This document shows, one piece after another, positions 41,290 to 52,954 of a stretch of DNA of 64,000 nt. The stretch spans positions 36,855,571 through 36,919,570 of the forward strand of contig OU862927.1 in NCBI GenBank assembly GCA_917880885.1, given 5' to 3'. Source of the DNA: Limnephilus marmoratus (lineage: Eukaryota > Arthropoda > Insecta > Trichoptera > Limnephilidae). The notes beneath the pieces were generated by a model. It was not told the DNA's origin and did not search any database. It was given only the letters and a program-made list of their open reading frames with translations. The translations under genes and the position numbers were made by a program. Positions within the stretch are counted from its first letter, which is position 1. Each line of letters starts with the position of its first letter.

Positions 41290-41945
41290 TTATTAAGCTG
41301 ATCTGGCCACGCGTTACTGTGGCTAATAAAACACATAAGTCATCTACTGGATGGTTATCCAACCTTAATAACCACTGCCGTGAAGAGACAGACATATGCC
41401 GCGGAAGACTTTTATTTATAATGGTGTGAAAGATTGTAATAACATGCATGAAATGCTTGAGGTAACTAACGTATTTAAATTAATAAGGATTAATACTGTA
41501 TCCGTCTAAATAACTTTTCAATTACCGCAATGTACGTCTCCATTTTTTTAGAAGATATAATGGGTATAGTATGCTATCCGTAAAAGATAGATATATGCCA
41601 TCGCGGACTTTTTTGTAGATCTATAAAAGAGGAATATCCCACAATTAATTGTTTTATTATATCCCAAATGGATTAGGCAGCGTTTTCGATGAAAGCTACC
41701 AGGCGGCTCGATTTTTTCCGACACTTCTAACAATTATCGTGATGTTTCAACCAATTTACACAAATCCTTGACAAATTACATACCTAAACCTTCCTCACGA
41801 AACACTCTATCTATTGGTGAAAACCGCATGAAAATCCGTTCAGTAGTTTTCGAGTTTATCGCGAACAGACAGACAGACAGACAGACGGACAGAAAGACGG
41901 CGCGGGGGACTTTACTTTATAATACGAGTATAAGTATATATATGT
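41290..41945 (-). mobile_element. Helitron-like family HA, longer copy
   Basis: Left edge GCTGATCTGGCCACGCGTTA, right part CTTCCTCACGAAACACTCTA, TCTATTGGTGAAAACCGCAT, AATCCGTTCAGTAGTTTTCG, CAGACAGACAGACAGACGGA and TTTACTTTATAATACGAGTA. This is the complete phrase order of the family. It is non-coding. Confidence 0.6.
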
Positions 41946-42654
41946 AGAGATAAAAGAAATATCCGAACACGTATAATGTAGTGTCCCAAATGTTTTCATT
42001 GGCTTATTTTTCCCTTTTGACGGCCTAATAATTTATATTTGAGAACAGCTCACTTGTGTGGACAGTCTGGACGAAGCTAATGCAAAGCTTTCCACGCGCC
42101 TGACGACGCGACGCGACGTCGCGACGTGAGGCAGTATTATTCGTAATCTGCTTGTTTTGCCTGCGTTAAAGTTCTGTTTACTCGGACCAAAGATTTACAC
42201 GTGTTACGGGAACGTGCGCTATACAGTCTGGAGAGTAATTGTACACTAAAATGGAGAGAGATGCGATCATTTAAATACAAAAGGTGGCAATGGCGAAATA
42301 AATGATGAATTAAAAACTTCGGGAGAACAACATGGAGACACATTTTAAATATTTGTAACACGTTTTTTAGAATTAATTAAAATGAACGCGGCAGAAAGGT
42401 CGAATCTCGCCTGCTAGGGTGAATTCGACCGTAGGTTCGTCCAATACGCCGTGCCGCGGCGTATATTTGTTTACACGCTTTCTTCACTTTCGTCGTTAAG
42501 ATTCCCACATTATTTTTCCTCTTCTTCTTTTCTTTGATACGGCGAATTCGACAGTAGGTCTGTTCAATACACGGGTCGCGAGTCGCAATTTGTATTCACG
42601 GTTACCTTACTTACGTCGATAAGATTCTGAATCTATTTTAGGATATATTGTAAA
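41946..42654. other. Intergenic, nothing recognised
   Basis: Two related short stretches, GAATTCGACCGTAGGTTCGT (42421) and GAATTCGACAGTAGGTCTGT (42544), suggest a small diverged duplication. No genes. Confidence 0.35.
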
Positions 42655-43760
42655 GAAACCAAAACACGTTCATCGCATTCATAGACCTGGAGAAGGCTTT
42701 CGACCAAGTAGAATGGAAAAAACTCTTCGAGATTCTGAAGAGAATTGACATCAAATATAGAGATAGACGAATAATCCAGGCGCTATACAAGAATGAGGCC
42801 GCTATAAGTAGATGTGACAATGATACAAAAGAAGCCAGTATAAGACAAGGGGTGAGACAGGGATGCTCTCTGTCACCTGTTCTTTTTAACGCTTATATAC
42901 AAAGTGCGATTGATGACTTGAGAGAGAGAATGAGTCACAAAAAAGGTGTAAAGATACACAGGCAAAAGGTGGATATGATAAGGTTTGCTGACGATATTGC
43001 TATGGTTGCTGAAAGCGAAGAAGAACTGCAAGATGCCTTAACAATCATGCAACGCATTCTTCAAAACAATTACAACATGAAGATAAATAAAGACAAAATA
43101 AAGCTGCTGACTGTAGGCCGAACGCAACATCAGATGAGGGTAGAGATGTCAGGAGTTCCACTAAAGAACACCAAGGAGTTTGTCTACCTCGGGAGCAAAA
43201 TAACATAGGACGGTCGGTCTAAGAGCGAGGTCGACAGCCGTATACACCAGGCTAGGGTTGCATTCAATAAAAGGTCGAAAATAATAGAATCGAATAATAT
43301 AGACCTAAAACTGAGAATACTCCTCATCAAGACCTATGTATGGAGTATCTTGATGTACGGCTGCGAAACATAGCGCCTATCCGAAAGAGATAAACGGAGA
43401 CTAGAGGCTTTTGAGATGTGGTCCTATAGAAGACTATTAGGAATTTCCTGGAGAGACCAGATTACAAATGAGGAGGTTCTCCAAAGAATCGAAGGAGGAA
43501 GGCACCTGCTCAGGACCTTGTCCGAAAGGCGCGCAAGATAGATCGGCCATGTAATAAGACAAGAAGGCCTCTTGCATGCCATAATGGGGGGTATGACCGA
43601 GGGGACAAACGTTAGGGGACGCCCACGCCGAGAGTACCTGGAGGACCTGCTGGTGGACGTGCGCTGCTCATCTTTTACAGACTTCAAAAGAGCCGCACAA
43701 GAGAGGGAAGAATAGAAGAAACGAATAGATGAAATTGCTGCAAACCAATTCCACGATTGA
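42655..43760 (+). pseudogene. RTE-like endonuclease-reverse transcriptase LINE, 5'-truncated
   Basis: A nearly continuous frame starts within RT: FIAFIDLEKAFDQVEWKKLF, RQGVRQGCSLSPVLFNAYIQ (block 4), catalytic IRFADDIAMVAES (about 42980), NTKEFVYLGSKIT, then the C-terminal part RLEAFEMWSYRRLLGISWRD, GHVIRQEGLLHAIM and RRE YLEDLLVDVRC. Four TAG stops interrupt it (near 43206, 43370, 43540, 43713); at two of them relatives have Trp. The N-terminal endonuclease and early RT are missing. The tail matches the minus-strand fragment at 15746. Confidence 0.9.
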
Positions 43761-43764
43761 AACC

Positions 43765-43875
43765 AGAGAGAGAGATATTGCCGTTTTAACGCGCACCTCC
43801 CGGTTAGACGAGAGGTCTTTGTTCGAGTCCCAGTTGCGACCATTGTCTTTTTTTCTATTTTCGTGAATAAAAAAG
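43765..43875 (+). mobile_element. tRNA-derived SINE family D fragment
   Basis: ACGCGCACCTCCCGGTTAGA followed by GACGAGAGGTCTTTGTTCGAGTCCC is a tRNA-like 3' half (B box GTTCGAGTCCC). The same B-box phrase CGAGTCTCAGTTGCGAC is at 33410 (minus) and GGGTCCCAGTTGCGATC at 20844. The 5' half is absent or fused to the LINE end. Confidence 0.55.
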
Positions 43876-45204
43876 TGTAAAATAGAAAAAGTGTATAAAA
43901 AAGCTCTAATCTAGTCTAAAATTGGGAAATTTGAACAAATTTCGCTAAACTTCATAAATTCAGAATCAATGGTGCTGGGAACAGCAAATCTTACTGAATC
44001 TAAAAAAAAAACCAACTGACCAAACTGCATTTTGACATTTTTTTTGAATGACAAAACAAAAATATATATATAATTTTATACCAAATTATTTTTTATTTAC
44101 ATTTTATCTATAAAAAAGTATTTATATTGGGTTTTTTTGAAACCTGCCTCACTAAGATATACCTGTATCGAGACAGGCGAACAAGTATATAAACGAATAT
44201 CGTAGTCACAAGAGTATTTAAGGCAAAATACATATTAATTTGAATCGAAATTAAAACAGAAAGGTGATTGGAAAGGTGGGTAAATCTTTTAAAGAGAGTT
44301 ATCTTACAATAGTTGGAGGAGATGAAGTAAACTAGTAAATTCTGTCTAATCTATTTATGGAGTTAAATTTGACAGGATTCTATTATTTTCATTTATTTTA
44401 TATGGGTTAGGTTGTATGTGAATAGTTATTTCTGTCTATGTGTGATTTATTTTACAGATGTTTGTAATAGTGTGGCGTCCAATACTTATAATCTTTTTTT
44501 TTTATTTCTTGTTTGAATTTTGTCAAGGAGTCAGTTTGTCTGATCGTAGCTGGTAATGTATTGTATAGTTTTACTTAAGGCCTCTCGAGGGAGATGCAAT
44601 TTTTTTTCAATTGGTAATTTTTTTGTTAATGTGTAAGTGTGGTCCATAGAGACAACTACTGAGAAATTTTAAATTTCCAAAAACAGTTTTTTTCGATTCA
44701 CCCTTATATGTATAAATATTAAATAAATGAAATCTGTTGGAAAAAAGTGCGCGCATTTAACAATTTAAAAAATAAAGTTGAGTAAAAAAATTTTGTTTGT
44801 TATTAGGTACATTTCTGTCAATTTGTACGATTCGGAAGTCAAACGTAACCTCACATTTGAAATTTCATTTAATCTGTTAAAATCGGTGTTGCTGTAATAA
44901 TGAAAGAATTTAATTCGATGTTAATGATTTCTAGAATTTGTCGACAGACTGTCTATTCGCTTGTCTGAAGATATATTCAAGCTGAATGGTAGAGATAATG
45001 ATAATTGATCAAAAAATTATTCCTAGTTATACAGAAATAAATAAATTATTAAAATTTTATATTTAGGTTCTCGTGTGATTACGCGAAGTTTTACATGAAT
45101 AGATAATTTGTACAAATAATATAAGAAGTACAGTGGCGTAGTAACATTCTGTAAAATCTGTTTTTTTTTTCAGCGAATACCGAACAAGAATTCCAATTTC
45201 CCAA
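43876..45204. other. AT-rich intergenic DNA
   Basis: No supported features over 1.3 kb. Confidence 0.35.
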
Positions 45205-45209
45205 GTCCC

Positions 45210-45395
45210 AAGTTGGCGGTTTCCGTGGTCGAGGGGTGAGGCTCTCGACTAGTAATACGAAGGTCACGGGTTTAAAATCGAGCGTGCACAAATAATTTTT
45301 ATTTGATTAATTTGTGATATTTTACAATTAATTAATTAAAAATAATGTTTAGTATATTTACGACACGTACAGGGTGGAAGATATTCTAATTGGAG
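45210..45395 (+). mobile_element. SINE family A, head and partial body
   Basis: CCGTGGTCGAGGGGTGAGGC (A-box side) and AAGGTCACGGGTTTAAAATC (decayed B box), then AATAATTTTTATTTGATTAA, ATTAATTTGTGATATTTTAC and GACACGTACAGGGTGGAAGA. The copy departs from the family after about 185 bp. Confidence 0.7.
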
Positions 45396-45960
45396 AGGAC
45401 CCCACCACTTTCCCAACGGCGTTATAAGGAAACATATGGTTTCCTCCTTCACCGCACACGTCAAAACTCTACTTTTTTTAACGAAGCTACATTTATTTGA
45501 ACGACTCTAGACCCTCCAATGTCCATGCACACTGGGTTAGTAAGCAGTATGCAAGTACTTACATTAACATTATACAAAAGATTAACTGAAGTAGCAGCCC
45601 GTGGAATAATTCTTCGGAAATAGGTAACATCAAAAACAGATAATAGTGTTAGTAATAGAAAAAGAAAAATAACGACTATGACCAGTCGAGCAAACCGCCT
45701 GAAAATAAAATAAGTAATGAGGAAAAAACAGTTATATGATTATGTTACAATGTAAGTAATTACTATAATAGCAGAAAGAAAATAAAATATATAAAAATAA
45801 AAGCCAGAGAAAGTATTCCATAGACCACCGGGCAGTCCCAATGAGAATGCGTATAGCTATCGGCCCAACCGCAGACGATGCTCGAAGTTCGCGCCCTTTA
45901 GCCGGTTCCCCGATTTTGCCTCGAAGAAATGCGTTTGGGAGAGCAGGGGAAGTTTTTGAT
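45396..45960. other. Intergenic, nothing recognised
   Basis: No supported features. Locally higher GC at 45830-45955. Confidence 0.3.
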
Positions 45961-45961
45961 G

Positions 45962-46195
45962 ACCTTCTCAGTATCGCTTTGGTGTAAGACCACCATTCAG
46001 AATTGAAAAGTTGCTTGAAATGGTTTTAGCATTGTTTGGAGACCAGATCTGAATAGCCAGGTATCTCCCAGCTTCCTATTCCACATCTCCTCCCCACTAC
46101 CTTCAGTCTCACAACATTCCCAATTGGGAATGCCATAGTCTCACTGGCTCCAGACGGGAACAGTTAGGACTCTTGCAAAGGTATTCACAAAAAAA
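45962..46195 (+). mobile_element. SINE family A, 3' half
   Basis: TCAGTATCGCTTTGGTGTAA, GACCACCATTCAGAATTGAA, GAGACCAGATCTGAATAGCC, ACAACATTCCCAATTGGGAA and GGCTCCAGACGGGAACAG, ending in an A-run. It lies tail-to-tail with the next copy. Confidence 0.8.
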
Positions 46196-46196
46196 A

Positions 46197-46395
46197 ACTG
46201 CCCGAAGTCCGTGTGACTATGGAGTCGCCAATTGGGTAATGTTGTGAGGCTGAAGGGAATGGGGAAGAGAAGGAGACGAGAAAAGGGAAGGTTGAAAAAT
46301 ACCTGGCTAATTAAATCTGGACACCCGAGACATCTTTAATCATTCAAAGCAATGTTTGGTGTCTTTCATCTGGGTGTCCGATATTTAAACAACAT
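46197..46395 (-). mobile_element. SINE family A, 3' half, diverged, opposite orientation
   Basis: Read on the minus strand: TTCAGCCTCACAACATTACC, CAATTGGCGACTCCATAGTC, then upstream GTGTCCAGATTTAATTAGCC. Together with the previous copy the A-runs meet in the middle. Confidence 0.7.
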
Positions 46396-47325
46396 CTAAG
46401 TTCATTCACATGTATATATTTAATTTGTTTGTATATTCAGTACCTACCCGAATACCATATTAATATAAAATCTTAAGGCCTTATAAAATCCCACAAATAC
46501 AATCAAACAACTTATAACCTTTTAACAATTTCCAATAATTATTTAAAAATTTTATATGTTCATAATGTTTTTTTTTTTTAAGTTTCTTTATTCTTTGAAT
46601 TGTTCGTTACATGAATTGGGGATTTTTCGACCACCATACTAGGCACATGCCTCTGTGTTGTGGTAGTCGATTTTCGTATACAGTATATTAACAGACGCCA
46701 TATAGAGAAATGTGTGGGAATATAAAAAAATAAAATAAAAATATATAAATATACATATTATATAAAATAATATGAAAAAAATTTAAAGAATACAAATGAA
46801 TATAAAAAAATGTAAATGACTAAAGAGTATGGAAACAATAAGTGACTATAGAGTATAAAAGAGTATGGAAGAATATAAAAATAATATGAAAAGTATAGAA
46901 CATAGAAAGCAATACATGAAAGAATATAAAAATGATATAATTATAAAATATATAAAGTCGAAGTAAGTACTTTATAGAGTATGTAAGTAAGAAAGGATAA
47001 CGATTATAATGAAAATCTGTGTGTACGTGGTTATATTGGTAGGTACATTATTTCAAACCAATTTTATTTACAAAAAATAACTAAAAACTAAAAAAAACGC
47101 AATTTCGCTTAACTAAAGCGCTGGTGTAATAAAAACAAAAGAATACTTAGAGTGGAAAGGGTTAAGCAATGATTTTCTTCTCCCACATTTTTAAAAAAAA
47201 GTTGAAAGCTTTATTATATTTTCACAATGAAAATAAAATAAAATGTTGCTAGCCTCCAGATAAATGAAGTAATAATGACATATTATATTTTACAAATATC
47301 AATAATTTGCAGATTGTATCGACAT
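46396..47325. other. AT-rich DNA with degenerate TATAAAA/GAGTATA repeats
   Basis: 46720-46960 is an irregular array of TATAAAAAAATATAAATGA- and AGAGTATGGAAG-like words, low complexity. No gene. Confidence 0.4.
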
Positions 47326-47327
47326 AA

Positions 47328-48105
47328 TCGCGAAAACTCCAAATGCTTTACGTGACGCCTTCATAAATCTTGAAAGTTCTGCTAAAAATATGGTTCTCAT
47401 AGTAAACCAGCAGAAGACCAAACATATGGCCGTAGGATGTGCCTAACAAACCCCGACTCTCTCATGTGGAAGTCAAAATTTTGAAACGGTAACAAGATTC
47501 ACCTACCTAGGCTCAGGCCTAACGAGAATAATACCACAGAGGAGATCCAGAAGCGCATAGTGAATGCAAATCGCTGTTATTACCGCCTACAAAACCAAAT
47601 TAAATCCAGACTGCTGTCCAGAAACACCAAGATATTAGTGTACAAAACACTTATCAGACCAGTACTCAGATACGCAGCTGAGACTTGGGTACAAACTAAG
47701 AGGAATCAGCGAGCACTGGATGTTTTTGAAACGAAAATTTTGAGGCATGTCTTCGGACCAGTTTCAGAAAATGGATTTTGGCAATAATGAGCTATATACT
47801 CTGTATAAGGATCTAAACTTCACAAAATTTATAAAACTGGGAAGACTTCGGTGGCTGGGTCATACAGAGAGAATGACCGAGCATCAAGCACCAAAGTCCT
47901 TGCTGAACTCAAGACCGAGAGGGCGAAGGAGCCTGGGATGACCAAGTTTAAGATGGAGCGACAACGTCCTCAAAGATATATCCAGTATATCCACCTTGGA
48001 GATTGTAAACCGGAGAGAGCTGGCACAAAACCGTGATGAGTGGAGGAATACTCTTGAGGCCAAGACCCACCAGGGGTTGTAGAGCCAAGTGTGATGATGA
48101 TGATG
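47328..48105 (+). pseudogene. RTE-like LINE C-terminal part (LINE-G)
   Basis: Reads DAFINLESSAKNMVLIVNQQ and KTKHMAVG (end of RT palm), frameshift, then RCYYRLQNQIKSRLLSRNTK, LVYKTLIRPVLRYAAETWVQ, FETKILRHVFGPVSENGFWQ, frameshift, LGRLRWLGHTERMTEHQAPK, frameshift, KMERQRPQRY. The end is a GATGATGATGATG simple tail at 48093-48106, as in RTE-like elements. The catalytic FADD lies outside the retained part. At least three frame breaks. Confidence 0.85.
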
Positions 48106-48162
48106 ATGTATTTTTTATTTTTTTAACTTTATGAGTATAATCTCAAATTATAATATGGAATT

Positions 48163-48346
48163 AATTGAAGATAATATTAGCGAAACTCCATCGAAAATCT
48201 GGAGACAGAAAAATCAGAAAAAATATTGGCTCCGCTGGGACACGAACCCAGGACCCTTTGCTTACATGTCCCAGCGAAGCCAATATCTTTTCTGATTTTT
48301 CTGTCTCCAGATTTTCGATTGAGTTTCGCTAATATTATCTTCATTT
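48163..48346. repeat. Long near-perfect palindrome with a tRNA-like centre
   Basis: Left arm (GATAATATTAGCGAAACTCC, ATCGAAAATCTGGAGACAGA, AAAATCAGAAAAAATATTGG) is mirrored by the right arm with only a few mismatches over about 78 bp. The centre CCGCTGGGACACGAACCCAG carries a reversed B-box-like GGGTTCGTGTCCC and itself folds (CTGGGACA/TGTCCCAG). It is 184 bp and non-coding. It could be a MITE or an inverted pair of SINE tails. Confidence 0.8.
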
Positions 48347-49059
48347 AATTAAATATATATGTATTTGTATGTGTATATACATACGTATGTATGCATATAT
48401 GTGAGTTACATCTGTGTCAATGTGTAGGTTTACAATGTAGGTATATTTATACATATCTACCTTTTAGGGAGATCTTTTAAATTTTTTATTCTGTTTTTGC
48501 AACTTGATTTATACAATTTGTATTTTCATGAACATTTTGTGTTAATTTTTATGCACTCCTTTTTCACTTTTCATAATATTTTAATTCTTTCTGTTATTCT
48601 TACCCGTCTCGGAACAGACATCGTCTAGTGAGGCGGGTAACTTAACTGTTTGTTTATGGTCATTTTATCTCAACAAACGACTGGGTGGCCGGCAATTAAA
48701 TTATATTACATTAACTCTTGTCACGATGCGGGCCCCTCCCAAACAGCCCCCCGAGCGGCTGCCCAATCTGCCGCAACTGTCGCTACGCTGCTGGTTAATT
48801 AAACATACACGTGTTTTCTGGGACATGTGTACGTTATTATATTAAACAACTTAATATGTTTGCGTAAAAAGGAAAGGCTATTTTTATCAAATAATTATGG
48901 TAATTATTCATTATTACAAACAGCGGAAGCTTTTCGGATTTTGTATTATAGATGAATCAAAGAACACGTGTTGTGGAAATTGTACAATAAATATATGGAA
49001 TTTAATGTACAGCTTTTTGGGAAGTGTGCAAGAAAGAGATGTTACACATTATTTTAGAA
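48347..49059. other. Intergenic, nothing recognised
   Basis: TATGTATGTATG-like low complexity at 48355-48410. No genes. Confidence 0.3.
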
Positions 49060-49692
49060 GTCATCTCAAATTTAAGAATTCATAGATTAGTTTTAAGGGT
49101 AATATATCGAACACTGAAATTTTAAATGCTCTAAAGGACAATTGTTCATTTTTAAAAAAAATCGTATCTCCGGTTTTTGTAAACATGTAATTATAATTAT
49201 TTTAATTTAAAATAATATTGAATAGATTTTTCAAAATATTTATTCATAACATATTTCGTTAATTTATTTACAACTGTTTCCTAATTTATTTTAACTTCTT
49301 CAAAAAACAAATCCTTAAAAATGCAGGTACATTTTTTCATTCTTTAAATCTTTTAAATTGAATGCCTTAGTTCTTAAATTCTTAAATTTTTAAATTCTTT
49401 AATTCTTTAATTCTTTAATTCTTTAATTCTTTAATTCTTTAATTCTTTAATTCTTTAATTCTTTAATTCTTTAATTCTTTAATTCTTTAATTCTTTAATT
49501 CTTTAATTCTTTAAATCTTTAATTCTTTAATTCTTTATTCTTTAATTCTTTAATTCTTTAATTCTTTAATTCTTTAATTCTTTAATTCTTTAATTCTTTA
49601 ATTCTTTAATTCTTTAATTCTTTAATTCTTTAATTCTTTAATTCTTTAATTCTTTAATTCTTTAATTCTTTAATTCTTTAATTCTTTAATTC
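49060..49692 (+). repeat. Duplicated unit 1: unique 333 bp plus TTTAATTC array
   Basis: The unique part (TCATCTCAAATTTAAGAATT, TCGAACACTGAAATTTTAAA, CGTATCTCCGGTTTTTGTAA, CTTCAAAAAACAAATCCTTA) runs 49060-49392. An 8-bp array (TTTAATTC)n of about 37 units follows, with one 7-bp unit near 49535. The whole is repeated as unit 2. Confidence 0.9.
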
Positions 49693-50668
49693 TTGTCATC
49701 TCAAATTTAAGAATTCATAGATTAGTTTTAAGGGTAATATATCGAACACTGAAATTTTAAATGCTCTAAAGGACAATTGTTCATTTAAAAAAAAAATCGT
49801 ATCTCCGGTTTTTGTAAACATGTAATTATAATTATTTTAATTTAAAATAATATTGAATAGATTTTTCAAAATATTTATTCATAACATATTTCGTTAATTT
49901 ATTTACAACTGTTTCCTAATTTATTTTAACTTCTTCAAAAAACAAATCCTTAAAAATGCAGGTGCATTTTTTCATTCTTTAAATCTTTTAAATTGAATGC
50001 CTTAGTTCTTAAATTCTTAAATTTTTTAATTCTTTAATTCTTTAATTCTTTAATTCTTTAATTCTTTAATTCTTTAATTCTTTAATTCTTTAATTCTTTA
50101 ATTCTTTAATTCTTTAATTCTTTAATTCTTTAATTCTTTAATTCTTTAATTCTTTAATTCTTTAATTCTTTAATTCTTTAATTCTTTAATTCTTTAATTC
50201 TTTAATTCTTTAATTCTTTAATTCTTTAATTCTTTAATTCTTTAATTCTTTAATTCTTTAATTCTTTAATTCTTTAATTCTTTAATTCTTTAATTCTTTA
50301 ATTCTTTAATTCTTTAATTCTTTAATTCTTTAATTCTTTAATTCTTTAATTCTTTAATTCTTTATTCCTTAATTATTTAATTCTTTAATTTTAATTCTAA
50401 TTCTCTAATTCTTTAACTCTTTAACTCTTTAATTCTTTAATTCTTTAATTCTTTAATTCTTTAATTCTTTAATTCTTTAATTCTTTATTTCTTTAATTCT
50501 TTAATTCTTTAATTCTTTAATTCTTTAATTCTTTAATTCTTTAATTCTTTAATTCTTTAATTCTTTAATTCTTTAATTCTTTAATTCTTTAATTCTTTAA
50601 TTCTTTAATTCTTTAATTCTTTAATTCTTTAATTCTTTAATTCTTCAATTCTTTAATTCTTTAATCCT
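49693..50668 (+). repeat. Duplicated unit 2: same 333 bp plus a longer TTTAATTC array
   Basis: 49693-50025 repeats the unique part almost base for base (one A/G change, TACATT to TGCATT, and two length changes in homopolymers). The array 50026-50668 has about 80 units, with scattered variants concentrated at 50362-50430. This indicates recent segmental duplication by slippage or unequal exchange, or an assembly artefact. Confidence 0.9.
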
Positions 50669-50674
50669 TTTTTA

Positions 50675-50905
50675 ATTCTACCACAAAGGACTACAAAGAC
50701 GAGACTCGTCCGATTATTGTTTTTGCCGATATTTCTATATGGTGGGGAAACATGGACAGTTAGAACCGAACAAAGAAAGCGGATAGAAGCCTTCGAAATG
50801 TGGTACTGGAGAAAAAGCTCTGGATTCCATGGACAGCCAAATGTAGAAATGTATCCATTCTAGAAGAGCTAGACAACTGCTTTAGAATTTCAACTATCTG
50901 CCTAA
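50675..50905 (+). pseudogene. LINE remnant (RT C-terminal side)
   Basis: With a frame break it reads YGGETWTVRTEQRKRIEAFE, MWYWRK, then IPWTA and ISTICL. This GCETWTxRxExRKRIEAxEMW.WR signature belongs to endonuclease-RT LINEs. Only about 75 codons remain. Confidence 0.7.
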
Positions 50906-50909
50906 ATAA

Positions 50910-51850
50910 TAATAATAATAATATTTGGCTGATTTATAAAGCGCCGTTTTCATGAAAAATCATCTCAAGGGCGCTGTCCATATAATAAGCATACAATAAA
51001 ATAAAATGAATACGATAGGCTTACAACTAGGATTCAAACTTATAACTAGGAACCTACATTTAAGACTTATATGTAGCTAGTGACTTACAACTAAGACTTA
51101 TTACTACTGACTTAAAACTGGTGACATACAAATATTTGCAACCGTGACTTAAAATTAGAGATTTACAATTAAAATAGGTATTTACATACAACAATAAATA
51201 TTTTTAGTTTTGCCAGGTATCTAATATTACCAAGTGATCAACAAAACTCTACAGATATAGGTACAGACAGAGAAAGAGAGTCGAAGCAGTTTGAGGATAT
51301 TATATATACATGTATACATACATAGATATTTTATTCTACACATTTTACAAATTATTTTATACCGTATTTTAATATTAATATTGTTAGCGCCAGAAGAAGA
51401 AGGAAGTTCGTACATAATATTACAATTTTATAACACGGTTGTGAAAATGATTGTAATGGGTTAACAGTTTTTAAAGGAAAGCATAGGTATCTTAAATGAA
51501 TGAATGAATTTAATCGTCGATCTCAACTGCAATAAGATAATTCATCGCTCAACAACAGATTGGATAGCAATGTTTGAATGAAATAGCGAATTTATGGAAA
51601 TGAGTGTTTAAATAGGTGAGTTTTAAGTTTGGATCTAAATTCTGTTGGACTGGTTATACATCTTAATTCCATAGGAAGTTTATTCCAAGCCTCAGGGCCG
51701 GATACTTCGAACAGCACATTTTAATATAATTTGGACACGTTGCTCGCCAAACTGAGGACTCTAACTTGGAGACACTCATAGTCACTGGTAAAGAGAAGGT
51801 CACCAATGTGCTGGAGTGACCAAGTATTACTAGCGTCTAGTGCGTCGAGA
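50910..51850. repeat. Dispersed non-coding repeat
   Basis: AATAATAATAATAATATTTGG, CTGATTTATAAAGCGCCGTT, CATCTCAAGGGCGCTGTCCA at the left and ATAGGAAGTTTATTCCAAGC, CTCAGGGCCGGATACTTCGA at the right are phrases from a long, non-coding arthropod repeat. Decayed ACTTACAACTA-like repeats lie at 51020-51180. No terminus was defined and no gene seen. Confidence 0.5.
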
Positions 51851-52018
51851 ACCGCGAGGAGTGAAGGAGTTTAGTCCACCATGGAAATTGGAGTAGGGGT
51901 CAGGAGCCTCAGCTATGAGGAACTGGGCCGACTTAAGAGGAAACTGGGCGGCGTTTGTCCATGCAAATGTTTGTATTCCCCAATTTCCTCTCTGGATTTT
52001 GACAATACTGCAAATCCA

Positions 52019-52554
52019 TCTATCTATCTATATAAATAAAAATAAATCGCCGAAATGTTTGTACGCGCATAACTTCCGAACGACCGCACCGAATTGGATA
52101 ATTTTTTTTGTGTTCGTTATTGTCAGAACAAGGTTTGTTTAAAACTACTGGTGAGCTATGGTATTGTGAAATTTGTATAAAAAATTGCAGTAGGTGGCAC
52201 TCGAGCCGTTTGAAAACTGAATGTACCGGGACTGAATGTATGGAATGCAAAAGGGGGGAGGGGAACTCGGGTAGGGAGTTCGTTTGAGGGAGGGGAGGGG
52301 AATCCGGGACGGGGACGGGAACCTAAGAGGGGGGGAGGGGAATTCGGGAAGGGAGTTCGCGGGACGGTGGAAGGGGGGTGGGGAGTGGAGTGGGGAGAGG
52401 GAAGGTAGAGGAATGGGAGTGGAAACGCTAGAGGGAGAGGGGACGCGGGAGAGGAAGGGGAGGTGGAAGGGGAACGGGACGAATGAAAAAGGACACGCAG
52501 GGAGAAACAATTTCTTTATTAAACGCATAGCAACGCATGCCGGGAACCAGCTAG
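52019..52554 (+). mobile_element. Non-autonomous Helitron-like element (family HB), best copy
   Basis: Starts TCTATCTATCTATATAAATA after A, then GCGCATAACTTCCGAACGAC, TTCGTTATTGTCAGAACAAG, TACTGGTGAGCTATGGTATT, TGCAGTAGGTGGCACTCGAG, a long G-rich stretch (52250-52490), GGACACGCAGGGAGAAACAA, and ends GCATGCCGGGAACCAGCTAG before T. The minus-strand 127-codon ORF is proline-rich because of the purine tract and is not a gene. Confidence 0.7.
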
Positions 52555-52954
52555 TATAATATAGATATCAACCGCTAGGGTCTGAGTAAGTTTTGCTTTT
52601 TTTTTTAAGTTACTTCATATATATAAAAAAAGGTAATGCTTGAACGCCATTAACAGACGTTCAGTATACAAACTAGATAATGTATTTTTAAAAAAGCAAA
52701 ACGTACAGACATAAAATATTTTCTTATGACACAGTTAGTAAAAAAGAAAAACCGTACCAGTTTTTGAGGAGAAAAGTTCGATTTTGATGATTTTATTTAT
52801 GTATTATCAGCCTGAGCAGTTGGTGTCCCTTTCGCCCAGTATTTGGGGGAATAAGCGTGACAGTGACAGTTTGGTAAAATACCTACTGTCCAAATTTCTT
52901 GGCGACCGGATTTCTTCTTAAGAAGAGATAATTTCTTTAATTTTATTAATTACT

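Noticed and set aside
49393..50668. CRISPR array
   Set aside because: It is a pure 8-bp tandem satellite without spacers, in a eukaryotic context.
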